Assembly (NCBI GenBank): GCA_029959085.1
Contig: JARWIR010000035.1
Coordinates: forward strand, 2,881,501-2,945,500
Direction: 5' to 3'
DNA length: 64,000 nucleotides
DNA from: Nemophila menziesii
Taxonomy: Eukaryota; Streptophyta; Magnoliopsida; Boraginales; Hydrophyllaceae
Within the stretch, counting starts at the first letter, position 1. Every line of letters starts with the position of its first letter. Positions 12,689 to 25,400 of the stretch are shown in pieces. The notes under the pieces were generated by a model. It did no database searches. It worked only from the letters and a program-made list of their open reading frames with translations, and was not told where the DNA came from. The position numbers and the translations under genes were made by a program.

Positions 12689-15106
12689 GTGATAGGAGGA
12701 GTTGAGTTTTCAATTAAAATTATTGAAGGGATCACTGGAGGACTTATTTATCTTCACCGTGATTCCAGACTAAAGATTATTTACAGAGATACAAAGACAA
12801 GTAATATTCTATTAGATGAACATATGAACCCCAAGATAGCAGATTTGGCATGGCAAGAATGTTCGGAGGCGATCAATCCGTAGCAAACACCAACAGGGTG
12901 GTTAGTACTTTGTAAGTGAACTTCTGAATAATATAGATGGTGTCTCTTAAGGTGTGATAAAAGTATGATAATAAAAGATGGATAGTGATGCACGAACACA
13001 ATAGACTAAACAAGTTACTCACAGCAAGTATCACAGGTCGTACGCATGTTTAAGTGATAAGTCAGATTTGTTCTTATGGACATAGTATGTTATACGAATG
13101 CGTAAACAAAATAGCGTAGTTTTTAGTAATTGAAGACAGAAAAGTAAATAATAATGATTATTGAGGATATTAGATTAAACAAAATTAAACTATATACTAT
13201 AAAATAAATATAAAAGAATTATGATGAGAGAATATAACCCAAGTTTTGCTCGTATTCATTAATCCTTCTAATTATTCTATCAATTAATAAGGGTGATAAT
13301 AGCTCTTAGATAAGTAGCCAGGATTCTAAATTCCTCCTAACCCCCTTGCGGGCGGACTTAGGTGGCGATCTCACAATTACTAGGGGACTTAACTAAGATG
13401 CTCCTACGCCACTAGGTTATTAGATGAGAATGACTTGCAATAATGATCGATGATTAAATTAAACAATAATGACTATCTATTTAGGAAAGCTCTTCCCGAT
13501 CACTACCACACACTAGACGTTTATGTGGTTTTTCAATAATTAGACACCCATTTTGGGTGACAATCAAACTACTATTATCACATTCCTAAATTGATCAGGT
13601 TTAAGACAGACGATAAATCAAAGCACATAAAACAAATATATGGTTAAGCAGTTAAAATCAATTTAAAATAGTTTCCCCAAAGAAATTTAGATAGAAAAAA
13701 TAGAATTCATTATAGACATGCAAAAATCCAAGCTATGGGAAAATTAGTTTATACTAGAAAAAAATTAACTAAAACAGAGATACATAATTTCAACTTGCTC
13801 TCTTGAATGATTATCTAATGATGAATAAACTTAAGAACAAATTATGGGACGAAAGGACAAATTTACAATAGTTAAATGGTGTATTTATAGGAGTATAGGA
13901 ATCCTTAATTCGGATTTCTTGGAGTAGGAGTCAAGCAATTGGACTTCTTTTCTAAATCAAATTCGTAGCCTAAAGTATAGAAAAGGTAAAAACTGTCGTT
14001 GTCTTGTCTCGGTCATAACTTTCTCAATATTTCTCTGATTTTTGCCCACTTTATATCAAAACGACTGCATCAAAAAGATATACACCTTACCTTCAGACCG
14101 TTCTTCCAAATTCCTAGACGATTTTAAGTTATGATAACTTTAGTGGACGTAACTTCTAAAATTCAGATTTACTTTATAACTTTTCTTTTCCTATTTTATA
14201 TTTTACTTCCTTTATCTCCAATTTCCATTCTTATCTTCTTTCCTATATTTCTTGGAATTGATTTTACATCTAATTAATTACCATATATCTTTAAAATTTC
14301 ACATTACTACACAAATTAAACCAAATATGCTCTAAGTATAATAAATCATCAAATCAAGACAATAAAATTAGAAAATATAATAATATGATTTTAAAATCGA
14401 GTAATAACTTCCTAAATAAACCTAAATTTATGTCTCCGACCTAGATTAAATCATCAAAAATAGGGAGACATCAATAGATTAAAGTTAGAGTTGATATTAT
14501 TAGCTTTCTTTTTTTAAAAATAAAAAATCTATTTTTATGGTATTTAAATTAATTTCTTATTCTCCAATGTAGTGGTTACATGTCCCCAGAATATGCAATG
14601 CAAGGAATATTTTCTGAGAATTATGATGTCTTCAACTTTGGCGTGCTGTTACTAGAAGTTGTTAGCGATAAAATAAATAATACGTTCTATCATTATGAGA
14701 AACCTTAGACCCTCGTGGCCTATGTAAGAAATTATATATGTGTTGATGCTAATCCACAAAGTTGACTATTATCAATTAACTAACCAATTTCAAAATTCAG
14801 GCATGGAAACTATGGAACGAGGGGGAGGCGATTGAGCTATTGGATCGTAGGTTGGATAATTCAAGCAATCTAGTGCAAGTAAATAGATGCTTACACGTAC
14901 CTCTTATATGTGTGCAGGAACATGCTAATGATAGGCCAACTATGTCGGTAGTACTATCTATGCTTTGTAACAAGATGGGTCTCATGTCTACAGATCGACT
15001 AGCATTTATCTCAAATGCAAGACACTATGCGTCTAATCTTTCTATGCCCAACAGTTCTTTGGACTCAACAATTGATTGTTCAATAACAAGTGTTGATGGA
15101 CGATAA
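12689..15106 (+). pseudogene. G-type lectin S-receptor-like kinase, kinase-domain relic
   Basis: The last three exons of a G-type (S-domain) receptor-like Ser/Thr kinase, a plasma-membrane receptor. Exon 1 (to about 12916) reads [17 protein letters not shown], later [15 protein letters not shown]; the catalytic HRD is YRD here. One base is lost just before the DFG motif, so the correct continuation ([11 protein letters not shown]) is in another frame. Exon 2 (about 14568-14740) reads [20 protein letters not shown], later [10 protein letters not shown], then a stop after YHYEKP. Exon 3 (about 14802-15106) reads AWKLWNEGEAIELLDRRLDN, later LICVQEHANDRPTMSVVLSML, and ends SVDGR plus stop, the usual family C-terminus. 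A solo LTR (12938-14473) occupies the first intron. The extracellular lectin, SLG and PAN domains are absent. Confidence 0.88.
12938..14473 (-). mobile_element. Solo LTR, Athila-like, in receptor-kinase intron
   Basis: 1536 bp starting TGGTGTCTC and ending GGGAGACATCA, flanked on both sides by the 5-bp target duplication ATAGA (12933-12937 and 14474-14478). The ends, the phrase 'ggattctaaattcctcctaa' near 13322-13341 and a TATA-like tatttata at about 13873 align with the LTRs of the two full Athila elements in this window. No internal retroelement sequence is present, so it arose by LTR-LTR recombination. Strand follows the coding sense of the related elements. Confidence 0.88.
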
Positions 15107-16540
15107 ATTTCCCCTCATTTCCGTAAGAGAGATACAATATGCAAAAAAAATCAGAGAAATGATGTTGCCCTTTCTCGATTTGTGCATGTCATTGTTACAC
15201 ATAGACCATGTTAATCTTGTTTTATATCATTATGAATTTTTTCTAAGCAAGGGCGGATTTTCTAAGCAAGGGCAGATTTTCTAAGTAAGGGCAGATATGG
15301 TGTGGGGTGCGACGCTGGGCTGCAGCCCCCAATGCCAGTGAGAATTGAAAATTTGTCTAGTATTTTGAAGAAAAATATTAATAAAATAAGACACAAAACA
15401 CCTAGACTAAATATTATAAGACATATGCGATATGTTAAAAAATAAAGTGTTGATATTACAACCACAACGAGATCAGAGTAGTCGAAACCAAAGATACAGC
15501 CGTCAGGCCGAGAATATTTTGTGTCTATCAAGGGGGAGGAGTATCAAACTCTCCCGAGGGTAGGCGCACCGATAAAGTAATACTATGTGCATATCCATAT
15601 CCAAGGGTATCGTCTCGCTAAACTTCAAGATCCCTTGCATAGTTTGCGCCCCACAACGGCCTAAACTATACACTCATGTCTGCCCAATACTGTGCACTAT
15701 GCCAACCACATGCACGCTCTTATGTATTTATATATACCCCATTCAACTATCAAAATGGATATATTATATCTCTCTCTTAAAATCATTGTGGTTAATATAC
15801 AGTCTGAAACCTTCATAGTTCATCAAGTCATAAGAATACCCGCTAGTATAATACTAATGTTGAGAATAGAAGTGTCATCTGGAGCGCACCTCTTTTTGTT
15901 CTTAAATATAGTGTCTGGTTTAGAAAGTCTCTTCTATGCAATGGAAGCCTCGGTAATTCTAGGAGAAGGCTTTGCCACAGGAACATATATCAAGGTTCTT
16001 CGTTATCTTTGAGTATCGACGTGTTAATCAGCAGTTCAATGAATTCTTCTCTTCTACCCGTCCTGTTTTGATCTCACATCGATCTATCGGGCAGATAGGT
16101 TGGTAAGAGAATTATTTGAATTTTATTAATCGGAGCCATATGTGGGAACGAGTTCTGAATCCCATTAAGATACCACATGCTTTTAACACGATCTGAGAGG
16201 AATTCGTCGCGACAAATGGACGATGAGGAGACGAACAACACTTTGGTGGTCGAGATAAGATGTCTTGCCAAAGTAATAAATAATCAAACACAAGGAATTA
16301 CTATAAATTATCAGCTGAATGTTGTAGATAATCAGTCTCAGATAGCTGAACCATACATATATCGGTTATGCTTGTAACGACTGAAGTAGTTGAGACGCAT
16401 ATCTTAGTTATGCCTACCACAACCGCAGGTTTTAAAAAATATATGCCAAGTATGCCTACATCAGCCGAGGATATTGAACAGTATATATATATATATATTA
16501 TATATCACCTATGCCTACAACCATCGAATAAGTGTTGCAT
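15107..16540. other. Intergenic, no recognised gene
   Basis: No gene family recognised on either strand. A short tandem repeat of about 19 bases (gcaagggcagattttctaa) occurs three times at about 15249-15297. A (TA)n tract lies at 16481-16502. Several short ORFs occur, but none has a recognisable motif. Confidence 0.5.
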
Positions 16541-17264
16541 AAGTGTTTTGGATTTCAATTATGTTAAGTGTTTAGATTTAGAAACAAGAAAAAGTAAATG
16601 CTACCTTCAAAAATAATTTAAGTTAATTCCTAAGATGCCAACTAAGAAAATAAACTATAATTTTTACTCAATGTTTAAATCTTGGATTTAGATATTCTAG
16701 CACATAATAAACTACCCAAGTATTCTTGGAAATAACTATATTCACAATGTTATGCTTTAATAAATGTGGCTTAATTCAAGAAGTATCATTTGAATGTCGT
16801 AAAACTACTACATATTGTTTAACATTGAATAAGACATTGTGTTGATGTAACAAAACGAAACAAAAATATGTTGAACTAGTTCTAGTAAAATTGTATTTTA
16901 CCAATTACAAGTGAAAAGAAGGAGTTGAGCTTCCAAATTAAAACTACAGTGAAAGAGAATAAATAGAAAACAGAATTCAAGATTGAAAAAACCTATATGG
17001 ATTTAACTTTTCTTGTTGTGCTTTTTTTCTTTCTGCAGAATTATGCTATCATTTTGGTTTTCTTCAATATTTAATTATGGAATTACTGTTTATAATAAGA
17101 AATATACCTTGTGACAAATTACATAGACTCCAAATGAGAGAAAGTTCTTGAAAGGAACATACTTGAGAAGTACGGAGATCTGTCTGGGACCATCCTTATC
17201 ATAATCTTTAAAAAAATTAATTAAATGAATTGTAAATTGTAAATTGTAAAAAATAAATGAATTC
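16541..17264. repeat. Partial block B fragment
   Basis: Matches the end and the start of block B (compare 12351-12620, and 2946-3450), including the gtaaatgctaccttcaaa stretch and the ttgaataagacattg stretch. It is more diverged than the two full copies. It leads directly into block A copy 2, mirroring the arrangement expected upstream of position 1. Confidence 0.65.
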
Positions 17265-20200
17265 ACTTCCTGTGTAGTTTAGAAATAAGCATGATTTGAA
17301 ATTCTTTTCTTTACCTTTAGTCTACCTTCTTCAATCAATAACTTCCTGCGAAGGTTTTGCGGCATGAAAGTTAGGGAGTAGCGTGGGTTTTTTCTTTTCC
17401 TTTTTAACCTACACCCTACTGAGCAGAAAAGGCCCAACACACTGACTAAGGCCGGCACTTAGACCCATGTGAACATAGAAAAAGACTCAAATTAACTTGG
17501 CCTTGTTTATTAAAATATAAAAGGATTCAACCCGATTTTGTTTTAGTTAAAAAATTGAATAGAAACCATTCACTTACAAAATTCATATATAACCTATATG
17601 TTATTCATTTTCACACTGACTTCATTCTTTTGTCCTCTCTTATTTATAAGAAAATCTAACCCTCATCTCTCATATAATGAAAAATAACATTTCTATTATA
17701 AATTATTAACATTTTCTGATGATTTACCGCCATTATATATGTATCTTTTCCTCGTTGTGACTTGTATAATAGGGATTCATTGGGTTGTTATGATTTTGAG
17801 AATTTTGTAGCCTAATTATCTCCTTGGTTTTTCAAAAATTGCCTATTTTTCACAAGTTCTACCATTTAAGTTTCTTTTCCTTTTTATGTAATATTTTGTA
17901 TGGTTTAACTATGCATCTTCTTTGTTTATATAAAATAGGGATATCGTACATTTATATTAAGTACGTGTCTAAATAAAGTTGTTGGTTGAGAATAACCTAG
18001 AAACTAAATAAAAAATTGGAGCTATTAATTGGAAATATCAAATGGACTTACAAGGAGATGAAATTTTTTAAGCTATATGTTATCGTTGAGATTATGTGAC
18101 CAAGAAAATAACTTATCACTTGTACCTACAGATAAAATTAGGTAATTAAGCCATTATGAATAAAACCATATATAATGGTAGTCATAAGCATGTTGTAGTG
18201 TTAGGACACATATGGTTATTGTTGTATGTTAGTTCCCCGAGATACTCATTTCATAAATACTCATTGACCAAATAATAATTGTTGGAACTTTGACTGAATG
18301 TAGGTCATGGTATAGTTTAACAATAATTATAGGTGGCATGTCCACGATCACTAGAGTATTTCTCTCTGTGGTCAAACTTACTAGTATATCTAAATATGTA
18401 TATAAGGGACTTACATAGGATCACTTCCTTGAAAATGAGTTGTACCTACTAAATAATTAGATATACTCAATCTTGAGTATGTAGGGATACAATGATCGTT
18501 TTAAGATAGTATACTTTGATATACTATGATGCGGGATTATCACGACTCTATTTATTAAAAGAAATCTTCATACAGATTTGGTCAAGTGTCGCTCTCCATT
18601 TAGATTCATTTTGAATTATCCAGACGTCAATGTCTTATGGTCAGAAACCTGATGACGTGGAACGACTCTTTTACAACTAGTACAATAACGACACTATTAT
18701 GTCCTGTCTAGCCTATATGTTTAACCATTCAAATATTCGGTCTTTAGACTTTCAGATGGTACTTTAGGCCACATCCCACACTTTGATGATAAACTGCATT
18801 GAGCATCTGGTCTTTTCAGCTCAAATATATTGTCTTCGTCATTTTAGCTTATTATACAACAAGTGTAGGCATTTCGTCTGGTTCTACTTTCAGAGGTTTA
18901 AACTATGCTTCTTCTCAACTCCAATCTCAATTCGGTTTAGGCATTCCGCATACAGTACATGTCAAAGGCCCGCTCTTCAGTTCATTACAACTTCAATTTC
19001 CAATTCCGTCTAATCTTTGCCACGGAGGTCCGGTCTACATCACTGTCTCGGTTTTGTTTTTTAATGGATTCAGAAATTCTATCAAGTTTTCATTCAATGG
19101 TTGGACACCTCTTTTTCCAGTATCCTTCTTCTATTTCAAGCTATCATCTATCGTCCTTGTATCTTCTTCTTCATAACTCACAAAAAACAACCTTTTAATA
19201 ACATTTTTCCCACCCATTGTCATGCCCGTTACTAAAAAATTCTAAACTCAAAATATATAGACACATATTTAGTCAATAGATTAGTATATGTCAATATCAA
19301 CGATTAGACATAAACGTTGGTTGTTATGACAACAGTTAATTATAAAATAAGATCAAGTAATCATTTCTCTTTTTTTTTTATTTCATTTCGAGTTTCCACT
19401 GTACAATTGAAAAAAGAGTAATCCACCCACCCTATACCTCATCAATTCACATTTCTGTGATTTGTTGCTAGACTCAAAATCCTGGGTCGATGATCTGTTA
19501 AATAAGCTGACATTACAGGAGAAAATTGGATTCTTGGTTAGTAGTTAAAAGGGTATTGTCAAGCCTGTGATACCAAAATATGAGTGGTGGTCTGAAGCCT
19601 TACATGGAGTTTCATATTATGGCCATGGCACAAACTCTGATGACGTGATTGGTGGTGCTACTAGCTTCCCTCAAGTAATTCTTACTGCAACGTTTTTCAA
19701 CGAAACATTAATCGAAACCCATAAGATCTTTTTTCGCTTACATCTAGTACAGTACAGTCAACAACTTCTAGACAATGTCGATATCGCACTAAAACTTCAT
19801 CTTAGATTATAAGTTTTGTTTCCCTTGTAAATTATGCTTGATATGACTATTTAGTGAAACCACAAATCTAAGTTATTTTGAATGGCCATATTAAATATGT
19901 AGTTCACCCATCTATCCATAGTAATGACCTAGTTCCATAAGAAGCTACATTAATAACAATATCACTTAAGTTTCGACTTCAGTTGTAACTGTATTACGCA
20001 AAAAATGTCTTCCATATATCAGTACCTCTATTCAAGAAGAAGAAATACATTATTTTGAATAAAAAAGTTTATGATTATAGCATACACTCGCTTTTTTGTA
20101 GATTTAAGGACATCAACGTCAAGTTATGCATCTATTTCGTACGTCTCCCTTCGAAGTTTTTGATTTTCCTAGTAGTCGATTTATTACAGGTGAGCTCCAA

Positions 20201-20300
20201 TTCCTTATTGACAATGGACTTGGGAAAGTCGAGCAAATTTTTTCTAGATTTCATTTACAATGAATTCGAAAGATATAATCCATAATTTCTACTTCATTTA
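17265..20300. repeat. Segmental duplication block A, copy 2
   Basis: Nearly identical to 1-2945. It includes about 17 bases near 20099 that copy 1 lacks, and it continues past the point where copy 1 is cut. Contents are the same: AT-rich unrecognised sequence, an unassigned ORF-like stretch at 18783-19198, and the beta-xylosidase fragment. The 3' boundary is a guess because the longer tail has no partner in the window. Confidence 0.8.
19447..19812 (+). pseudogene. GH3 beta-D-xylosidase fragment, copy 2
   Basis: Second copy of the beta-xylosidase N-terminal exon, with the same in-frame TAA after GFLVSS, the same hallmark [13 protein letters not shown], and [19 protein letters not shown]. It is slightly closer to the family than copy 1 (GATSFPQ here, GATIFPQ in copy 1). 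It loses similarity at the same place, and no further exons follow. Not functional. Confidence 0.8.
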
Positions 20301-20537
20301 CTGTGGGCTCAACGATAACATAATATGTACGAAACGATGATGCAAGATTATCACATATGTTGTGTAAAAATATTTTCCACAACTAATATGAATGTAATGA
20401 ATGAAAATGAGTCAATACCACTGAAAAAAACCTTCTCAATCGATATGTTTATAAACACTATTCGTTATCATCCTTGATTTGCTTCTTCTAAAAAATATAA
20501 TGATTCATTGTCATCCTTTACAATACCTTTAACAACA

Positions 20538-21472
20538 TGTCGTCCCTAACTGTGTGATAAATCAAATATAAAGAAGGGTGACTACCCGCAAGTGTACGTG
20601 TTGTTGATAAGTAAGACAAATTAAGTTCTGGGATCTATCGTCTCCATAGGGACTATCAATTTTATAATTGATGTGTTTACGAGTATACTAGTTTAGTTTC
20701 AAGGTAAAAGACAAATAATATAAATAAATGTTTTGTTGGGTTTTTGTTAATTGAAACAAAATTGTAGATGTATAAAGAAGAAATGTAAATAAACTAATAA
20801 CGAAAGGAGTGAGTATGAGAAACTGATGCTTGAGATTTGCTAGTAATCCCTGAAGTCAACTAATTTGATATTTCTATATATAAGGCTAAATATGATATTT
20901 CACATTAATCAGGATTCAATATTATTTACAACACCCTGTTGGGTAGATTGAGATATTATCTTACCATACGTAAAATGTAATTAAGTTCAACTCCTAATGA
21001 CTGTTGGGAAAGTCAAGACCCGTTGACTCGCTAACGCACATCAGGAGCTTATATACTATATCCATGACCAAAATCCCTATTGGATGCTAATTCAGTTATC
21101 ATGACTACCCAATATGTAATAAAATATGGTTAGAAATTAAACTCAATTAATATGTCCAACATAAATAAACATCAATTTATTTAGTTACAACAATCCCAAA
21201 GACTTAGTAGATTAAATTAGTATTCTAGGGTTCATTCATAAGTAGTTGTCAAGTAATCAAATCTTTAGTTCATACTCGAATAATAAAATAGTAGGAAATA
21301 ATAACAGAATCATATTCTCTATGGAAAACTAATAAAGAGATGGAATGGTCTGAAAATGGTTAAAACCCTTGATTTCTTCTTCCCTCTTCTCACAGCTGTT
21401 TCTTCTCTTAACCAATGACTAATGGTGGCTCCTAAATATATCAAAACCTGTATCATACGTAATTTTTAGGTA

Positions 21473-21503
<31 letters not shown>

Positions 21504-22040
21504 ATATATATATATATGTGTATATATATATATATATATATGTATGTATAAAGAGTATTTCCTGGGTTGTGGGCCTCTTTTAAGTGACCTACCCCACCCT
21601 AAAAATGTTTTACTCAAAAGATTTCTGATTCGAACCACGACAACACTATCTAACATAACTTCTTCATTTGAGCTCCTAATCATGAATTGTAAAATCCCAC
21701 GCGATCCTAACTTTAAATCCTATCTATGAAAGGGCTCATTCAGAATCGTCGTAAATCTTACGTGGTCACTCGAGCAATTCACTTTCCAAAAAAGTGGTTG
21801 AATATTCGTTTTGCGTCATAACTAGGGATGGATTGTTTTCTTCACTTATTCAAATCATCTCAAGGTGATCTAGTTTCTAAGTACCTTCGAACAACATAAA
21901 TAACAAAAAAAATCACGTGCAAAATCTCTAGAAAATGCATAAAAACCAAAACTTGACAAAACTAGACAAGAAATTGTAAAACATAAAATAATAGAGAAAA
22001 TACCTCACTGGATTATGTTATCATAAAAAGGGAGACATCA
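20538..22040 (-). mobile_element. Solo LTR, Athila-like, older
   Basis: 1503 bp from TGTCGTCCC to GGGAGACATCA, flanked by the target duplication CAACA (20533-20537 and 22041-22045). It shares the cgcaagtgtacg motif near its left end (about 20589) and an 'aggattca...acaccctgttgggtaga' block near 20910-20950 with the other Athila LTRs. It is more diverged, and carries a (TA)n expansion. No internal region. Confidence 0.82.
21471..21550. repeat. (TA)n / TATG microsatellite
   Basis: About 80 bases of almost pure TA with occasional TG steps, inside the solo LTR. Neither of the two young Athila LTRs has it, so it expanded after insertion. Confidence 0.95.
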
Positions 22041-22045
22041 CAACA

Positions 22046-23579
22046 AAAACTTTAATTAGTCATACAAACGATTAATGAATGTACGTAAACACTCAAATGA
22101 TTGAAGTACTCGGATCACTTTTAACAAAGAAAAGGAGATACAATCTCGCTCCACAATTAGGGTAGGGTAATGCATTTGCAGATAACAAAACCCCTTTGTC
22201 TTGATGTCCACTTTGATTTTTGTAACATGTAATTCTCACATAAATGTATTTGAAACACTACAAACGTTGGAGTTTTTTGATGCAGAGAATGATCAAATGT
22301 ATGTCATGATGCTTCATGGAGTCCAATGTGTCTTGTATCAAGATATTGTTGAATCCCATCGCCATCCAAAACCTATGTTGTACGATTATTTCATGTGTAT
22401 ATGTATGTGTGGATATATTTCACACGCCTAATTTCCGCACAAACTTCAACATTAATGTGATAATTGAACTTTCTTGACATGTATCGTACTAAGAAAAAAA
22501 ATCGAGATATTGTTGAATCCCATCGCCATCCAAAACCTATGTTGTACGATTATTTCATGTGTATATGTATGTGTGGATATATTTCACACACCTTATTTCC
22601 GCACAAACTTCAACATTGATGTGATAATTGAACTTTCTTGACATGTATCGTACTAAGAAAATAGGGGTAGAAGCATCAGGTTTTTCTAACATGGTTTGTG
22701 GTGGCGCATTTATGATAGACACCTAGAAAATAGGCTTTCGTGTTATAGGTATAGACAAAAATAGTGATATCTAGATGAAATTTAAGTATACAACAAATAT
22801 GGTATGTGCAAGTAATGGGTCTTTACTTAATAATTCCACCGAAATATAGATTCTCAAGAAACTGCTAAATTTTTTATTTTATGCAAGAAGGAGATATCTA
22901 GGAATTCAAATTGGGTTATTGAGGAAAAGATTTAAAAAGTAGTAGGAACGAGCACATTAAACAATTTCGATTTCGATTATCTCGCATTTCGATCCTCTTG
23001 TGGAAATACAGAGTTATTGGATTATCATAAAAGTTTCAATTTAAACTGATTTACTCTAATTTATAATTATTTTAAGTTTATGACGAGAAATGACATAATG
23101 GTTGGTATAGTTTTAATGGTTCTAATTCTATCTTTACTTGCTTTATGTTTTACGTTTATGGATGGAATCGACTATTTGGAGAAACCGACTGAATGGTCCA
23201 AATCTTCCTAATTGGGAATAGTATTAAATGGTGATTTGGAAGTTAGGATTTTCTTGTTGGAAGGAATAATTTGGATAAATTTTCACACCTTATGTCCTTT
23301 GTGGTCCAAACCCACTAAATTGGGTATTTCGCAGGAATAGTGGTGTTTTACACTTTTACAGATCATAGTTGTTTTCAGTCGATCATAATTAGGTACCTCT
23401 AGATAGTTATGATATTTTTTATCCCCGTTAATTGTTCAATGATAGGGAATATTTTGATTGTGTGGTTCGGTAATTTAAAAGAATACTTACTGCCCAAGAA
23501 TTATCTTTTATTTTGCAAATGGATTCCGAGTAGGACTTTTTTTTGTTGGGCAAGTAATTCATAAAAAGATCAACCTCTT
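22046..23579. other. Intergenic with a two-copy tandem repeat
   Basis: A unit of 164 bases beginning agatattgttgaatcccatc occurs twice head to tail (22341-22504 and 22505-about 22668) with few differences. The first copy falls in an ORF-like stretch (22201-22431) that I do not recognise. From 22669 to 23579 I see no gene on either strand. Confidence 0.6.
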
Positions 23580-24930
23580 TTACAAAAAATAGGCAATTAG
23601 AAAATTTATCAATCCCTAATATAACACTACTAGCTACTATAGAAACATCTAATAATCTCTATGTAACATTGCATTTCCAAAATATTGATCTTTATCCTCT
23701 ATTTTAGTGTTATAATAGTTACATAACGAGTCAATATTGTAATCGGATGATACTTGTCTTATCTTTGTTCGTTATTAGTTGAGTCTAGCTAATCATAGAG
23801 TAAATCTATGTCTCGGTCTAATTTTTTATCACACCATAATATTATGCCATGTACAAAATTTATATATTGGCTGCAGTAGATTGCATGTATATAATTGATT
23901 TGTTGGACCCAATATTGTATGAAACTATTTACTTAAAGTATAAGTTGTTTTTAGTTTGAATTTTTTTTTAAAAAAAAAAAATTGATCGGTGTAAATAGAT
24001 AAAATATTTACAAATTATTGGATTGTAATTTATATAACGTTACATGTTTACCATTTTTTTAAGTGTTTGGAATCTCAGTTATGTCAATTGAATAGATTTA
24101 GAAATAATAAAAAGTAAATGCTACCTTCAAAAGAAAATAATGTGAATCCCTAAAATATAACCTTAGAAAAGAAACTATATTTTTATTTATCGTTCAAATC
24201 TAGGCTTAATTTGTGTACTCTGGCACCGACAAAGCTACCTAAGTATTATTCGCAATAATTGGTGTCATAGTGTTATGCTTTAATAAGGGTTGAATAATTC
24301 AACAAGTAACATTTAGAGGTCATGAAACTTCTACAAATTCTTTTTTATTGCATAAGACATTGGATTGTTGTAACAAAACAAAAATATGTTAAGCTAGATT
24401 TAGTATAATTATATTTAATCAATATATAAGTGAAAGGAGGAGTTGAGCATTCAATTAAGATTACAACTAAAGAAAACAAATAAAAAATAGAATTCCGGAT
24501 TCCAAAAATCTATATGGATGTGAATTTCTATTTTTGTACTCTTTTTTTGCAGAATTTTGTTATCCTTTTTTGTTTTCTTTTATTATTATATAACTATTGT
24601 TCATAATAAAAAATATAGCTCTTGACAAATTACATAGACTCCAGATGAGGGAATGTTCTTGAAAAGAAACATAATCTTGATAAACATAATCTATATTATC
24701 CATCATTATAATCTTCAAAAGAAATATAAAGAAAATGTCAATTATAAAAAAGAAACCTATTACACTTTTTACATGGTTTAGAAATAAGCTTGATTTAAAA
24801 GTTTTCTTCTTTACCTCTGGTCTTCTTTCTTCAACCAATATTTTGCTATGGAAGAGTTTTGCGGCGTGAATAAGCGAAGGTTTTTTTCTTTTCCATTATA
24901 ACCTACACCCTGCTTAGGTGAAATAATCAG
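23580..24930. repeat. Partial block B, copy 3, with internal deletion
   Basis: 23593-23995 matches block B internal sequence (about 3725-4135), then jumps at 'gtgtaaatagataaaat' directly to sequence matching 7391-8300. About 3.3 kb of the unit, including the HD-Zip IV relic, is missing at that junction. It ends near the gaagagttttgcggcgtgaa motif shared with blocks A and B. Confidence 0.7.
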
Positions 24931-25129
24931 AACTATTGTTGAGCACTGTTTTGTTGGACTTAATGAGAATTCATACCTCAAATGCCAATGTACCTTTGTG
25001 TGCAACATTCAATGCTTCGTATCCCGACACCACAATTGCTTCTTTCCCTCATACAAGATGTTTCAGCTGCTTGTCTAACTTATTAATCAACCAATCAAAA
25101 TCTATTTTATCTGCAACACTATTGTAGAA

Positions 25130-25400
25130 CTATTTCGGTTTTTTCTCCTTTGGTTCTTCTATAATGACCTTTTTTCCCTTGTTTTTATCCATTGTTGCCT
25201 TCTCCACTTTTTCCTTATTGGACTGTTCATCATCAGATTGTGTTGCACTCAGCGGATCAAACCGTGGTTGCGATATGCTGATTTTGACATGCCATATGGT
25301 AGATTTACCAAGTTCTGAAGGTTGTTTTTGTCTTATTGTAACGGCCTTCCTTTTCTGTGCTCGGGCTGGTGGATCTTCCACGAAATCCGATACACTCTCT
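25130..25400 (-). other. Lysine-rich coding-like fragment, unrecognised
   Basis: The minus strand has an 83-residue open stretch (25381 down to 25130) that is highly charged, with MEDPPARAQKRKAVTIRQKQ near the start and KKVIIEEPKEKKPK at the end. After the stop the frame continues as coding-like text (FYNSVADKIDFDWLINKLDK). It abuts the LINE relic, which reads the other way. It could be an inverted piece of the LINE ORF1 N-terminus or part of another element. I cannot assign it. Confidence 0.3.

Noticed and set aside
16177..16616. Two adjoining open frames after the kinase relic
   Set aside because: Short, low-complexity at the end ((TA)n), no family resemblance, no splice or promoter context.
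18783..19198. Motif GSTFRGLNYASS near 18875-18910 resembling a GDSL-lipase segment (…ILRGVNYAS…)
   Set aside because: Only a dozen residues match, no Ser block or other GDSL motif nearby; could be chance. The stretch is also present at 1520-1935.
21471..21550. Regular (TA)n/TATG tract as a possible CRISPR-like or structured array
   Set aside because: Simple microsatellite without spacers, inside a solo LTR in a plant genome.
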